A stretch of DNA of 64,000 bases from Spirodela intermedia (GCA_902729315.2 LR746264.1:6163878-6227877), one strand, 5' to 3'. Positions 1 to 14,390 are shown, counted from the stretch's first letter. Notes: generated by a model from the letters alone, not told the origin. Translations and numbers: made by a program.

Positions 1-3000
1 ATGGCAGAATATGCACATAGACTGACTGCTGGAAATCCATCGCTTGGGGAAAGAATAACAGTTTGGTCCCCCTCAGAGCTTAATTAATGTTGATATTACT
101 TATTATTCCGAAAACTCCTGCGACTACATTCAAAGTTTGCTGAATCTTTGAACAGGTTGTCAAAGGTAAAGTCGAAGAGGTTACTCTACCTGAGAAGGCA
201 GATATTTTGATATCTGAACCAATGGGTAGGTTCGATTCTCTTCAAGGAAGTAATTTTTCTGTTTCCTATATATTGAATTATAAGTTACATTTATGTTCAC
301 CTTTTACACAATTCGTTCGATTTTGCTTTTCATCTTTTTGTGCCGATATTACGCTTATTGTACGAAGCCAGTTTCTGGATCAGGCTGGAGCCTAGTTGTT
401 CAGAGAAATCTTTTCGTATCACATAAGGACCATTATGTTTGGTCATTGCATCTCATACAAAATGTTATGCCTTGCGTAAAATAGTTTTCGCGCCCTTAAC
501 CACCATGATTTGTGATATTTCATCCCGTTCATCCTTGGAATTCTCTCTTATATCCAATGTGGATTTGTCGATTTGGATATCTTATTTCAGGATGAAAACT
601 GTGATCCTCCTTTTTATCGAAGTTGAACCGGTTATGAATTGTATAAGATCGCTTTTATTGTCTTGTTCATTTGTGGGATTGGACTTCTTACTTACTACTG
701 GAGGAAGAAGAGTGAAGAGGTGCGCAAGCATACTGTCCTGCCACCAGATGATATGAATAGGATGTAATCAAAGGAGGTATAGGGGAAGAAGTTTAGGGAA
801 CGAAAATGTAAGGAAAAAGTCTACCTTCATTGCTTCTAGCAATTGCCAGTGACAGCCTTGATCATGGCTGTCTGCTGTGCTTTCCCGCCAGTGGTTTTAC
901 TTGCCCTATTTTCTAAACATGATGGATAAGGTTACATAGGTAGGTGGAGACAGAGAGGGGCTGAAGGCAGACTGTCACCGCAAGTTTGAGGACTTCTATC
1001 AGGAGAGAGTGATAAATGACTACTCTTGGGGTGTGGGGGACTGGATGATTTCTGTTGTATGCCCAAACGCTAATTCTTCCGAGCATTTCACATTATAAAT
1101 TCATTTCTCGCTCTTTGGCGCTAGTTTTGATAATATCTGCTACCTCATGGTTTTTCATTGATGTATGTTTCATTATATTATACTTTGCCAAAGGTCTCGG
1201 ATTATGTTTGACCAGTAATTCTTCTTTTGGGTTGTTGTCTGTCTTTTATTATAAAAAAATTGTTAGTGATTAAATGTTTATTATTTTTAAAGCTGTAAAG
1301 TATTTGTCATTATTTTGAGAAAAATAATATTTCATATTTGAAAGCCGTAGTTGCAACTAACTTTCTATTACAAATTCCTTAGGCACTTTATTGGTCAATG
1401 AAAGAATGCTGGAGTCTTATGTAATAGCAAGAGATCGATTTCTAACCCCCAATGGCAAAATGTTTCCGTCAGTTGGAAGGTGATGTCTGCTTCATTAAAC
1501 AATATTTCTGTAGCTCTACGGTAATTTCTTGTGTTAAGGGTTTTATGGGATTTATCTGGTATTCGACATGTACTTTTTTCTGATCACAGGATTAGGTTGT
1601 GATGGAATGCTGTATTTTTTTTAATTGTCATCATTTATCATTCATGCTTGAGGAGACCCATTAATTCCGAATGATGATATATCATGGGGTTCTCGGATCT
1701 AAGTACTCAATTCATTTGCTGGCTGTATGTTTCTGCCTACCCCTTCTTTAAAATAAAAAATGTATATCATATGCAAATACTCCAGCCCTACTTTAGCTCT
1801 ATTAATTCCTTCATTTTATTTCCTAATTTCACAAGGATCCTTGTGGTGTCAGGATTTGACGAGGCTTATTTTTGCTTTTCATCTCAACTGCTCTTTTTCC
1901 ATTGTTTCTGGATATTTTCTAGCATCTTTTGGTATCGTTTTGAGGTTTGTGCTTTTTTAATCATGGCTATCCATTGTCACTTTTGGAGCATCATCGACAA
2001 TAGAAAAGATGTACAAGCCTTTCACTGTGGTCCCAGAGTTCATGGGAGCAGAAATTCAACTCGTTGTAATGGTTGTTTTTCTTTTGTCAAATTAATCTGT
2101 GTACTGTATGGAACATCTGTGAATCAGCCTGTCTAGTTATATCAACGAGTATCCGGTCGATGTTATCCAATCCACCAAGAATCTTGTCCAGAGTTATTTG
2201 GGGTTCACTTGCACACATATACACTCGTAGACGTGGGCGTACACACTAGCTGCAATGGTTGTTTTCCTTTCGTCAAATTAATCTGTGTAATGCATGGAAC
2301 AACTGGGAATAAGCCTGTCTAATTGGATTGACGAGTAGCTTGTTGATATAATCCAGCCCTTTCAGAATCTTGTCCAGAGTGATTTGGGGTTCATTTACAC
2401 ACGCACGCACACACTCGCAGTTGTGTGCGTACATACATGTATTCAGTGGCTTTTTTTGGAATCCCCTTTGTAAAATTAGATCAGATAATGCGATTCCGAG
2501 GACCATCTAATAATTTCAACTTTGGCTACTTCATAACAGTTTACAACATTATGCTGTACGATGCACAGAGCTTCATTTTGTTCTTCCAATTTCATTTCTT
2601 GAAAACATTTATGCATAAACTGCATTTTTTTATGTTTCTTTTATCAGCCAATTATTTCTGTTCATTAAAAATGTATTTTATTTTTCTATTTTCCGTTTAA
2701 TATCAAACATTTGCTGCTCTTTTGCTATTTTCGTTGACAAATTGCCTTGTCTTATCAATACTTTGTTCAAAATAAGCTGAGCCTCAAAATCGTGCACCTA
2801 TCATGAAGCTGGATTGATTATGACGTCTTAAATTTCAAACCTGTAGGATACACATGGCACCATTTTCAGATGAATATCTTTATGTTGAAATCGCAAACAA
2901 GGTATATGATATAGTCTTGACGTTTTTATCGAATTTTTATTTATTTTAGTCTTACCTTGATTGCATCTTTATCTAAATAAATTCAAATATATATATGTAC

Positions 3001-6000
3001 ACCATTAACGGCCCTTACAACTAATCTGGTGGCTTTATTGACAGATATTGTTGAATCATAGAGTTAGTTTTTCTCAATTTTGATGTGTGGAAAAATTGGT
3101 TTGATGATTCGCTGATGGTGAAATAATTTAACTTCCAAAATGGTCTGGAAACGTGACCGCTCTTATCTTATTTTATTTCCTCACATTTTAAAATAATTAT
3201 TTTGATCATTGTATATTTTTCGGTTAAGAATATCTGTAAATAAATGGACACTATTCAGCTACTACTTTGTTGGGGAAATTTTCTGGGGCTGGTTTTTGTG
3301 TACGGCTTTTCCCTACACTGGTCAAGGTTTTGTTCTGAGATTTTTCTCCCATTTTAGGCTCTCTTTTGGCAACAGAAGAATTATTTCGGTGTGGACCTTA
3401 CTCCCTTGCATGGACCCGCATTCCAGGGATATTTTACTCAGGTAAGTCATTTACAATCATTTTTGTGATTCCTCATTGAAAATCTGTATGCATTCAATTC
3501 TATTCGATGTTTTTGAATATTAAATTTTTTAATTTTTTTTCTACGTATTTTTAGTCCGTTTTCCTGTCGTGCGGGATAGCATATTTCATAATATTACGAT
3601 TCTTTTTTGCCTTCTTCCAGTTTCTTTCTTTAGAATTTTCAACTTTTGAGTGTTACTGTAATACAAATTTGTGTTATTATAGAACCAGTGTTTGTGTATT
3701 TTTAGGCAGAATACAAGTTCATCCTTTCATTTAGCTCGAATCTTAAATGGAGTGGCTTGTTGCTCTGTTGACACTTGTATAGCTGATTTATTTATAGGCT
3801 TATGTTAAATTCGTGTAGGTTGATGGCCCACTTCACATTTTTCAGCTTGAAACAAAGGATTAGATCATTTAGCTCACTCATTAGTTGTAAATCTAGTTTC
3901 TAAACAGGTACGAGTAGAGAATAGGGGGAATTAGAGAGCACACCTCTCACGTGGTATTGCTATGTACTTGTATGCAATTACTAGAACATAAAAAGGGCCA
4001 AAACTGGAAAGAATGGTACTGTGATAATATTGCACGGGGAATGTGTCATCCCATCTGAACACAGATCCACAAGGCATCATAGACTGAGAGTTTTCCAAAA
4101 TTCGTCTACGACTTGATGAATAAGTCAACAACGTGCTCTGCAGAAGAAATATTAGGAAGAGACAGCATCGGAGAGGTATCATTTGGGGATGGGTGAATGT
4201 TGATCTCTATATGTTACTGAATATTCATCCTGGGAATATTAGACAAGGACGCCAAAGGTAACATATGATAAAATAATAAACCACATGAACGGAGTAAAGT
4301 TTCAAGAACCTCCTCAATAGGTATAAGGTTATTTCTTGATGTCGATCCATATGCACATTGAGTCCTCTGTACAGTTGGTAATGCCAGCAAAGACTATGGG
4401 GCCGGGTCTACAAGCTTAAGATAATGAATTGTGTGAACAAGTCTACAAAATACTTAGGTGCACAGTGCTGCACTCAAGAGAGCAGCGCCGTGGCAAACCT
4501 TAACTGAGTGGCCATGTTGTCGAAACCTGGCGAGGACACCCTGGCAAACCATGGTAGCGAGGCAGATCATGGTGCTCAGATTGGAGGCATCAGTTGCAGG
4601 TGAAACAACGAGCCAAGAGGAATGTTGGCTGGCTCTCACCAAAGTGATAGCAGTGACGACAACAATAATTGGCACTCAGTGTAGACAGCCGCCGTAGGCA
4701 CTGATGTTATAACCTTTTTTGTTCTGAAGTATAAACCTAGAGCCTACGAGTGTGAGGAAGAAGCATGCAAAGATAGCCGACGTGAAGCATAGGTGAGCTT
4801 GAAACTTGTCAAAGAAACCCAATCAAAAACGAAAGAATAGGGCATGTTGTATTGCTGTGTATATATGTTTGTAGATATTGATAGATGCATATCCAAGTAC
4901 AGGAGCCCCAATAAGTGTGGAAATGAAAAAGAAATAAAATGGAGACTGGAGAACATATACTATATTCGATCAACATAACTGACGAAACCTCTTTCTATGA
5001 TAGCTGAAATATACAATTTAATGATGTAGTGCTGCTCTTTTTGAAGTAGTTTTATACCCAACTTTTCCTCTGATGGTGTTATAGTGATTTCTTGATGCAG
5101 CCAGTGGTCGATGCTTTTGATCCGAGGTTACTGATCTCGCCAGCTGTATCTCACACGCTAGATTTTACTTACATTAAGGTGAAGCATCCATGCGATATAA
5201 GCTTCCCTATTTCTATAATTAACATTATTATCTCCTTATATAGCATTGAAATGTACTTTGCTTGAATCAGTCACTGTTTATCCAATCATTAACGCAACCA
5301 TTACTACCCCTAAATTATAAACTTCACATTTTTTACCATTTTCAGGAAGAAGAGCTCTATGAAATCGATATTCCTCTCAGTTTCATAGCCTCAATTGGCA
5401 CCAGGGTACATGGGCTAGCATGCTGGTTTGATGTATTGTTCAATGGCAGGTAGCTATCTTGCTCCAATCTGTGTGCTACTTTGCCGTGATGCCTGCCCCC
5501 GAATTCAATTGCAGTCAACTCTTGTATGATCTATTTCTGGGTTTCTTAGTTTTAAGTATCACCCTTTTGTTTTTTTTTTTTCCTCTCTCATTACTAAATC
5601 AATGAAATCTGTTTATTCATCTCCTTCCAAGGTGACAATGGAGGGTAAAATTTTCTACCGGGGTTACACGTTGAAGCTTCCTTTTGCAGTTAACATTTCA
5701 TGACCTTGCTGCAACACTCTGGACCTTTTCTTGAATTTGCATCTCTGGCAGAAGATTTCTTGAACTAAGTGTCACATTTGCCCAATCTTCGTTCAGTGTC
5801 GCTGTGGAATGACACGTTAAAGGTCAATGACGGTTATGTACCTGTGAAGCTTGTCCTCGGTGGGATTACCTTCCCGGAATTAGACGGTGATTAGTTTTGG
5901 ATCTCAATCAGTAGAGAGGAGGGCACACTGAGGTTGGCGTTTCGATCTCAATTGGAATGGGAAACAGATTGAAGTCAAATCCTACTTAAATTTTGCTGAA

Positions 6001-6864
6001 GCAAATCACAAGGATTTTAGTAGTTAGGATAAGGTCGAACCTGCTTACGTTAGCCCAGTCAGCCATAAACTGCCAGATCCAACCGTCACAAGTTTGCGTG
6101 AAGGGATAGATTACCTACACAGGAATTGATTTGTAAAACCTTGCATTTGATTACCTACACACAGAATTGATTTGTAAAACCTTGCTTTGCTCCCTTATTA
6201 AATGCCCCTTTTTTTTCATGATGCTTTGCTCATTAAAAACTGGGACATCTCCAATGAAATCTTTCTTCACAGCTCTGTTCAGAGGTGGCTCACTACTGCT
6301 CCAGGTGCGCCCACCACTCACTGGTATCAGCTCCGTTGTGTGCTCTCCCAGCCTTTATATGTTATGGCTGGTCAAGAGATTACCGGGCAACTCCGCATGG
6401 TGGCCCACAATGCTCAGAGCTACACGCTCTATTTAACCCTGTCAGGTGGGTCTTGTTTAATTCATCTAATTCGCTGCCTCAGTGGTGTCTCTGGCCCAAT
6501 CCTTTTTGTCTGAAATTTCCTCTTTTAGCTAAAATGTGGGGCGCCGGCGCTGAGCTGGGGGGCATACTGCAGACATCTTCGTGCAAGCTTGACCTAAAAG
6601 AGCCCTACTATCGTATGTCCCAGCCGCAGCCTTACGCATGGAGTCAGGATCAGCAGTCCCAGCAGCTGGTTAATCCACAGGTATCCAGCTATATTCTGGG
6701 CTTTGAAGCTATTTTCTGTTCTATTTTATGCGAGGATGTCACCTTCTTAGATCTTCCGTCTGACTCCCCCCACCGTCTTCCAGGGAATTTCCACTCAATC
6801 GCAGGATGGAGACAGCCTAATGCACTCTCCCACTCAGAATCCTGAGTCATTGTTGAATCAATAG
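1..6864 (+). CDS. PRMT4: Histone-arginine methyltransferase PRMT4/CARM1 type, 3' part (5' end outside window)
   Basis: Type I protein arginine methyltransferase that makes asymmetric dimethylarginine on histone H3 and other nuclear proteins; plant members act in flowering-time and transcription control. The window opens inside the methyltransferase core. Exons read: 1-60, 156-225, 1383-1479, 2847-2901, 3358-3441, 5101-5178, 5346-5449, 6273-6445, 6529-6680, 6784-6864 (317 codons plus TAG at 6862-6864). Visible signatures are the double-E loop (ISEPMG followed by NERMLESYVIARDRF), MAPFSDEYLYVE, NYFGVDLTPL, EIDIPL, the THW loop (APTTHWYQLRCVLSQP), AGQEITG and the plant C-terminal block KEPYYRMSQPQPYA. 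All splice sites are GT-AG and all phases close. The ATG at position 1 is an internal Met codon, not the start. The gene converges on OEP61, with 729 bases between stop codons. The paralogue (PRMT4a or PRMT4b) cannot be told. Confidence 0.96.
2065..2440. repeat. Tandem duplication, period about 186 bp, in PRMT4 intron
   Basis: Two adjacent diverged copies start with TG(T/C)AATGGTTG at 2065 and 2251. Both contain GTCAAATTAATCTGTGTA, AATCTTGTCCAGAG and ATTTGGGGTTCA in the same order and end in CA-rich dinucleotide runs. The repeat lies in the intron between the exons ending at 1479 and starting at 2847. It shows no coding signal. Confidence 0.85.
6109..6188. repeat. Two-copy direct repeat, unit about 40 bp
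   Basis: GATTACCTACAC occurs at 6109 and 6149. Each copy is followed, after a short variable stretch, by GAATTGATTTGTAAAACCTT. The repeat is in the PRMT4 intron upstream of the exon at 6273 and is a simple recent tandem duplication. Confidence 0.85.
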
Positions 6865-7593
6865 TGTGACTGTGTGATCAGCAATTCTAGAACCATTTTA
6901 ATAGCGTAGATGTGTGATATGCTCAAGTGGGCTCTGATGCTACCTTAAACGTCTTGTAAAATACCATGATACCCATTTGTGTGGCATTTTAAAATCATCA
7001 GAAAATATTTGTCGTTTTTCCTGTGCAACAACTGTTCTTGCGCCACCAGCAGCGTTCATCCGAATGCAGACAATGAATCTGACACTGGGTAGAAGCCCAG
7101 TTATCTTCAAGCCCTTCTTCTCTTGGGTGCTTCGATCCTCATGCTCAGTTCTTTTCTCTTACATCTCTCTCATTTATAAATGTTAGAGAGAGAGAGAGAG
7201 AGACGATGCAGGTTTTCTGAAGGGACGTACCCGGCCTATTGGGTCCCTCATTCCCTCGAATTCTTTGGAGGATAATTAAAGTAATATGTCAGGTGGCAGT
7301 GGCAACGGAGATTGAAATGCGTTCATGTATTAGTGAAGCAGCGCCCAATAGCCAAAGTATTCGCTCATATTTATACAAATCCGTGCATCACTTCAGCAAA
7401 AAATAGCAACCATAGTTAGTTATGCTCTTGTGCTGTGGGATAAATCTGGCGGTAAGTGCGCCCCCCATCACCCTCCCTCTTTCAGCCGTTGATCCCGCCA
7501 CCCACCGGCTTCTTCTTCAGAACTTGGATCACGTGTGGAGGACCGTGGGATCTCCCGGCTCAGAGTCTCACGAATGAATGAATCTGTTTCGGC
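6865..7593. other. Convergent intergenic region: 3' ends of PRMT4 (+) and OEP61 (-)
   Basis: This stretch holds the two 3' untranslated regions facing each other. A GA dinucleotide run sits at 7185-7203. Short open frames exist in it (for example near 6977-7186), but none resembles a protein I know. I see no RNA gene. Confidence 0.6.
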
Positions 7594-10500
7594 TTAGCCC
7601 CCAATGAAGCCGAGCTGGTGAAAGATGAAGGCGACGATCAGCATGCAGACCGCCAAGATCAAGCCCTTCGTGCCCAGTAGCCAGTTCTTCGTCTTCTTGG
7701 CGGTTTCAACGCCCTTCTGCACCCTCTCCGCCCACCTCATCTGAAATGAAACCACTTGTGAGCTGGAATGCGAGGGAGACCGCTCAACCATGGACACGGC
7801 AAGAATCTCTTACAAGGACATAGAGCTCAGCTCCCTCACCCCCTCTCCCCCCCCCCTCAATTGGTTTCACAATTTCGCTAAGAAAATAGAACGTTTTGTG
7901 CCAAACACGAGCTTCCCAAGAGAGAACGGCTATAATGACCTCTACTAGACGGTAATTATCCGGCGAAGAGAATTTTGAGGAGAATTCTCAAATGACAATT
8001 GTTTATTGAATTTTCAATTTTCGGTCGGAAATGGGAAAATGAAAAAAGATGGATCGCCCGTTTATATTCACCACGAAATAATTCCAAATCGAACAGAAGA
8101 AAATAGAGATAAAGTTAATCAAAAATAAAGAATAACAAGTACGAGGGCGGTTTTACCATTCTGTCCAGGTCGTTTATAGACAGTGATGACATAGCCTGCT
8201 GAGCTTTGGCCGCATCCTCCTTTGAAAGCTTCATCCCGAACTGCTCACTCATACTTGCCATCATTTCCGGACTCATATTCTTCATCATAGATGTAAACAT
8301 CTGCAAGATTTATATTCTTCAAGAACACTGCATACACGGAAATATTCGAATACATAAAAAGCACTGTATGCTACCTTTCAAGGTTCGAGCAATAGAGAGT
8401 ACAAAGGTGGGTGGTAGTGAGACCAACTAGTGCATTTACTAGGGAATGCCCAAACAAAAAAAATCTAGAAAACAGTAATTTGGAGAGAATTCGAAGACAA
8501 AAAGGAGGAAAAGAGGGGGGAAATAATAGAGTGCCTGCATTTTTAAAAATACTTCAATGCAAAAGAGATAAATTTAGACCACTACAATAGTAAACGAGCA
8601 CATGTAAGGAATAAGGTCCAACCTGCCTCATTGCTGGATCTTTCGTCATACTTCTCAGGTTTTCTTGCATATCAGTCGCTGAATTTGGTAGACTTGAAGA
8701 AGCCGGAACCTCTGAAAAGCTTGAGAACTGTCCACTAGAACCTTCTTCCCCAGTAGCATGCTCAGTGGCAGGCTTTGTGGAAGCTGATGAATGTGAACTA
8801 GCTTTGGCCCTACGGTTGCCATTATCGGAATTACCCATAGGAGAAGGCGAGAAACTAGAGTTCATTGAAGATGCAACTTCAACCATCTTTTGAAGCTCAT
8901 CTGGTGACATCTTGCTAATTCTATCAGATGCCATCTGAACCATTTCAGGTGTCATTTCAGGAAAAGCTGAGCCTACTCTTGGTCCATCGCCTTTCAGGGA
9001 AGAGGCGACTTGGAGCATTTCCTGAAGTTCATCAGGTTTCATTTTGCTTATCATCCCTGTGGCTGTCTTAATCACCTCTGGAGACATTTGACCACCACCG
9101 AAAGAGGCCAGAGAGGCCGGATCAGCACTTGAAACAAAATTCTGGAATAACCTGAGACATGAATAAAATCACAGACCAGAAGTAAAATTTAAGAAATTGT
9201 GGGAAATGCAAACATATGCCACAGTCACAGTGGCATGGTTGTTCTCACATTTATAAAAAAGGATTTAAATGCAAGGCGGTTCTTATAAATTTAAAGACGC
9301 AAGGTTATAAATTTAAAATGATAACTCGCATGCAGTTAACATGACAAATAAAGACATGCAAGGTTAGTACTTGACAGCTTCAGGATTCGCTTGTAAGCCC
9401 CTCAAGGAGTCTGACTCTGGGGAGGACTTGATGCTATTAGACACATCTTCCCTCCGTAAGCCCCCACTAGCTTCTAATGGTGTTGACGCAGAACATTCTG
9501 CAGATGATGATGAAGATCCTTTACAGTTTTCTGATGCCGCAGCCTGGTCGTCCTCTTCCACCAACTCTTCAATGACAACACCTACTCAATTGACAGAGCA
9601 TACCTTTTTACCCTTTGATGGATAATAGTTCCTTTTACAAGAAAGTAGTGTGATGACCGAGAACAAACCTCCTGACACTGTCCTATCTGCAGCTTTTTCC
9701 TTGAATTTTTCATTGGCAGCTCTGCAATTCAAAAGCCTCCATTAACAATACACATCTGAATTTGCTCCATTGGTCCTCCTCTCTAGATGATTACCAGTCA
9801 ACGTTCCACAGAAGAAAATTTCATACCTCAAGACATCTGAAATGGTTTCATCATCAGGTGAAACTTCATGAGCCTTTCTCAAGTCAGAGACAGCTGCCTA
9901 CAAAGATAATGGAACCACTACGATTTTCAAATATTCAAAGCTGAGAAAAAAATCAGGAAAATACAATTCATTGAGCATACTTTTTCTTGCAACTAAAATT
10001 AACGATCATTAGCTAAGTTCATGCGAAGGGATTAAAGAAGGATATTTCACCTCGAAATTTCCAATTTCTTTGTATGCTTGACCTCTGCGATAAAGAGCTT
10101 TAACATTCCTTGAATCATATGACAACACCTAGCAAAAAAGGGTAATCAGCCATCATAGTAACACACCACATCTGCTACACAAGCTAACTTGACATTGGCA
10201 CAAAGACGCATTTAAGATAGCAAGAAAGTGGAAAAAAAAATTCGAAACATAATCCACAGAAAGTAAGGTGATTCTTACTTCGGATCCTTCCTTAATGCAC
10301 TCCTTCAACAGGCCCATTTTCAAATAGCATGACATTAAATTAACAGAGCATTGCGATAGAAGAGTTCTACATTTGAACGCAGGAATATCTTTCAAGTTGT
10401 TTTTCGCCTAAAAATGAACATTGGTGAACAGCATTAGTTGAGTCATAAAATGATAAAATGTAAAAATGTTTTAACATGCTGTAAGTCCCCACGTACAAGA

Positions 10501-13500
10501 ATATACTTCTGAGCAGCATCATGAAAATTTCCGGAGTTGTGAAGGTTGTTCCCCTGTTGAAATAAAAGGAGAGTGAAAACCTTAGCACTTTTTAAATAGT
10601 CCATACATTCAACAACGAAGTTAAAAAAACTAAAATGATGCAATCTATTTTATAGACAAACCTTTTCTCATCAAAACATTTTCTCTATTCCTTAAGACTC
10701 AAGTGCATGATTCATCATTTTCTTTTGTCATTTATGAAAATGTAAATATCACCCTTCTCATCCATCAAATAAGATCAAGGTGCATTTGGATGGCTAGTGA
10801 CAGGACATCACATTATATTTCAGAGTCACCAACTTAAAAAAGCTGAAGTATAAACCCACAGGATATCATTGGAAAATACTTGTGGAACAGTGATTTAGTG
10901 CTTGCATCTCCAGCAGATTCTACAATCATTTTTAATAGCAGTTACAGTCTATACTTAAGGATTAGTTAGGCTAAATTTTATCTACATTGATCCTAGGTTG
11001 GACAAAAGTGGTATAACTGCTTATACATATATTGCATTTGAGAAAATCATCAAAACCCCTACTATTATCATTAAAAGACGCTGTAGAGAGAAGGTAAATC
11101 AATTTTGTTGAGCGAGAAAATAGGAAAAGCAAGTTTTTTGTCAAAACAAACGTAAAAGGGCATAAATGAAACCTAAAATCAAATAGAAATTTCAATTTTC
11201 AACGTAAATGAGAAATAACCAACCTTCTCTCAAAACGTAAAGTAGGAAAACTCTGTCCAATTCCCATAAATGAGAGTACTCTAATACTGATTTTAAGCAG
11301 ATAACATTTTATTGTATCAACTTCAGCATCAGAAAAAGATGACAATACCTGTTTTTTCAACATCTCTGCTGCACTCAATTTGTAGGAAATCTGAGAATCT
11401 GCATGGGCATGCATAGCTGCAAGCTCCTCCGGTGTAGCCTTAGCCATCTTTTCTCCAATGTCAACCATGTCTTCAACCGGTGTATGCTTTAGCTGTTCTG
11501 CAGCAGTCCTCATGTCTTCTGGTTTCAAATTTTTCATACTTTCTGTTGCTAGTTTAATTAGCTCGGGATTCGACATCATCTGTAAACCAGGTTAACACAA
11601 TTGAACAATAAAGACCATAAAAAAATTCAAGCAGAAGCCAAAAACAGCAGAAAGAAGCAAGAGTCACCCAAGTCGCTTGAAATAACACGAGGTGGCGAGA
11701 TGAAGAAGAAAATAGAATCTTCCTACTTCCATATCAGAATAAGCAGAATCTATAAAGCATGGAAACCATTTAAAGGATAGTTTCATGTCACAATCAATCA
11801 GTAAATACTGCCTCTCACATGGCGTTTTCTTCAAACTTAAAGACATCAAGAAATCGGCCAAATTAATCAGATAATTATCATTACTATTTGAATCATTTCA
11901 GAACCACAAGTTTATTGGACAACTCCTGCATTCGAAAACCATCACTTTTAACCTAGTTTAGTGATAAGGGTACAAGGTTGTCAATCTGAGGCAATTAAAT
12001 GTAGTATCTGCTCCCAAGTTCTCTATCTGAGGTTTCATAAAGTGGTTATGAAGGGAAATATGACACATTGCATGAAGTTGCAAGATTATAAGCTCTGTAC
12101 AAAGTTACTCCTCCAGTACTGAAATTCCTTACTCCCCATCCTCGAGACCTCGTGCAAAGTACACGAAAGTTCAACATGATGCTTCTCTAGTGTTTCTCTT
12201 GAGTAATCGCTTCGATCCATGACCCCCTTTTTTACTTCATGTTTCCCAGTCGCTTAATAACAAATTCTGTCTTTTATGCTCATGATGTCAAATACAGAAT
12301 TGATTCGAGTGGGATTGGTGGTCTTAAGAAGAGTTTGGGCGGGGAGTTCTCTTTTTAAGAATCAGGCTTCGTCCAATTTGGGTTTCCATATCCTTTCTTG
12401 TTTGATAGCATATCATTGCCTGCCATATCAGATGAATCTTTCAACTTTTACTTCTATCCTGTTAACCATATGCTTCTTGGACTCTTGAATAAGGTCTAAC
12501 AAAATAGCGTGGTATAAAACTAACCTCCCCCCGTAGCAAAGTAGCTTTTATTTCCATCCTACTACCAAATTTCCTATTCTCTGTAAACATTTTACCCAGT
12601 TAATACCATGCACTACACCTATAGAAAGTGGTCATCCAAAATATCGAATAGGAAAGGATCCTAAATTGCATCCTGGAATAAAGAAAATGTAGATTTAAAA
12701 AAGAATCAATTTTCTCAAAAAACATGTACAGCATAGAATCAAATTGCGTCACATTTTTCTGTGACAGATTTACTTGATTCCTCTTCCCAGGGACTTGGCC
12801 AATCCTTGCTGGTTATGTTTGGTCGGAGAAGAAACAGAGGCCACTTGCCACACTCTCACATCAACCATTAGACAGTAAGTAGAGGAAAATTTGTATTTTT
12901 GAAAAAAACATAACGGAATCCAATAAAGGTCAAAAGAAAATTTTCATTTTCTATTATAAAGTAGCGTCCAAACCAAAAAGATCTAGGTCACAGAGTGCAA
13001 GTTCGGAGATAGTTTCTCCCAACATTAAAAAACACGAGGGAGTTGTCCATTTCGAGGAATTTGAAGGTGTTGAAAAAAACCTTACAAAACTAACGTGCTC
13101 ACTCTTTTTCCCTCGTTGGAAGAAAGAGGAGAAAAACATCTATTCGATAAGCAGCTGTCACACTAGAATATGTGATTGTTCCGACCACTATAGATTGTTT
13201 AGAATCTAACTAAGGATGAGCTACCATACATTGTTATTCTCTTTCTCTGCCCAGCTCCTCTGTTAACCTCGCCTTATACCCTCCACAGTTGTCGTAGTAC
13301 TGTGCATACTTCTGAACATGACCTAGTCCTTTCCACACAGTAGTAAATGTATTTCTGAGAGATGTGGTTTCATTTTCCTTATTTTCTTACTTAATTTCAT
13401 TTTCCTTTCCCTCTTTATCTAAGGAATAGATTTTAACTACTTTTATTGAAGGTTCCCATAAGTTATCAGTAAACTAGTGTCTTAGTTAAGGCCAGTAAAA

Positions 13501-14097
13501 GTTGGAAAAAATCATTGCAGTCGGCATCTTTTGGCTAATTTCAGCAAGATAATTGTAAAGGTTGATATCGAAATCATCACCATTTTTTGCACATGCATTT
13601 TAACAAGCGCCCAGAAATTCGAGTTGATTCTGATCCCCTTGAATAGAATACCCATTTATAATTAGGGAAGGGGGCGTCTGAATTTGGAATCCCTCTGACG
13701 AAATGCCTCCCTAAGAGATACAATTCTATGAGAAACACAAGCAAATAGCAGAGGTTACAAAGCAGAAAACCTATCAATTTCTGTTTGCTCGTTCCGTCCG
13801 AACCCTAGAGCAAATAGTAGAAAGGGCCTCTCGATCGAAGAAGAGAGAAACCAAAACCCTTGCGCAAATTCAGAAACAACATTCTGGAACGTCGTCATTA
13901 ACAGAAATCAAGTTCCCCTGCAGATATTTGACAAAGAAATAGTCCACGATCCCACCGGGGAAACATAGAGAAGGGAGAGAGAACGAAAGGACTCAAACCT
14001 GCTGCTGAATCTTGGCCAGCTCCTGTGGGGGGATCCGGCTCATCTGCTCCTGCGCGATCCTCATCAGTTCCGGATCCATCATCGTCTGGGTAAACAT
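7594..14097 (-). CDS. OEP61: OEP61/TPR7: tail-anchored TPR docking protein
   Basis: Membrane-anchored co-chaperone that binds Hsp70 (and Hsp90) through a TPR domain. It was described as chloroplast outer envelope protein 61 and later, as AtTPR7, assigned to the ER Sec translocon. Exons in transcript order: 14097-13999, 11579-11349, 10553-10497, 10407-10279, 10128-10051, 9897-9827, 9721-9669, 9581-9371, 9151-8623, 8300-8157, 7740-7594, giving 582 residues. The N-terminus has the family pattern [23 protein letters not shown] motifs cover roughly residues 105-225 ([38 protein letters not shown]). STI1-like repeats follow ([45 protein letters not shown]). The C-terminus is a lysine-rich stretch then a hydrophobic anchor ([18 protein letters not shown], about 560-578). 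All introns are GT-AG and all phases close. Intron 1 (11580-13998) is large and shows no other gene. The start ATG at 14095-14097 matches family length. Confidence 0.96.
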
Positions 14098-14390
14098 CCT
14101 TCCTGCCCCAAATCCTCGATTCCCGCACGGCAGACCTCCTCCCTCCAACCAAATTCTAGACGGTCAAATAGGTCAAACCTCCGGTGCCCTCCAACACCCT
14201 CCGGCGAATTCCTCTCCCCCACGGGTCAAACGATCGCGTCTGTGGTCAGATCTCTGACCCAGATTTTCCGAGAGACGAGGACTCTGGAGCACGCGGGTGG
14301 GGCAATATAGAACAGGAAAGATGAAAAGACGAACCAGGATTAGTCCGTCACCACGAAGGAACCAGGAAGTCGATGGCTCTGAAGGTATGG

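Noticed and set aside
6285-6845. 186-codon open frame over the PRMT4 3' exons
   Set aside because: It is out of frame with the conserved PRMT4 reading, which is supported by splice sites and family motifs.
13898-14152. Open frame over OEP61 exon 1 in another frame
   Set aside because: The family N-terminus ([15 protein letters not shown]) is in the frame starting at 14097.
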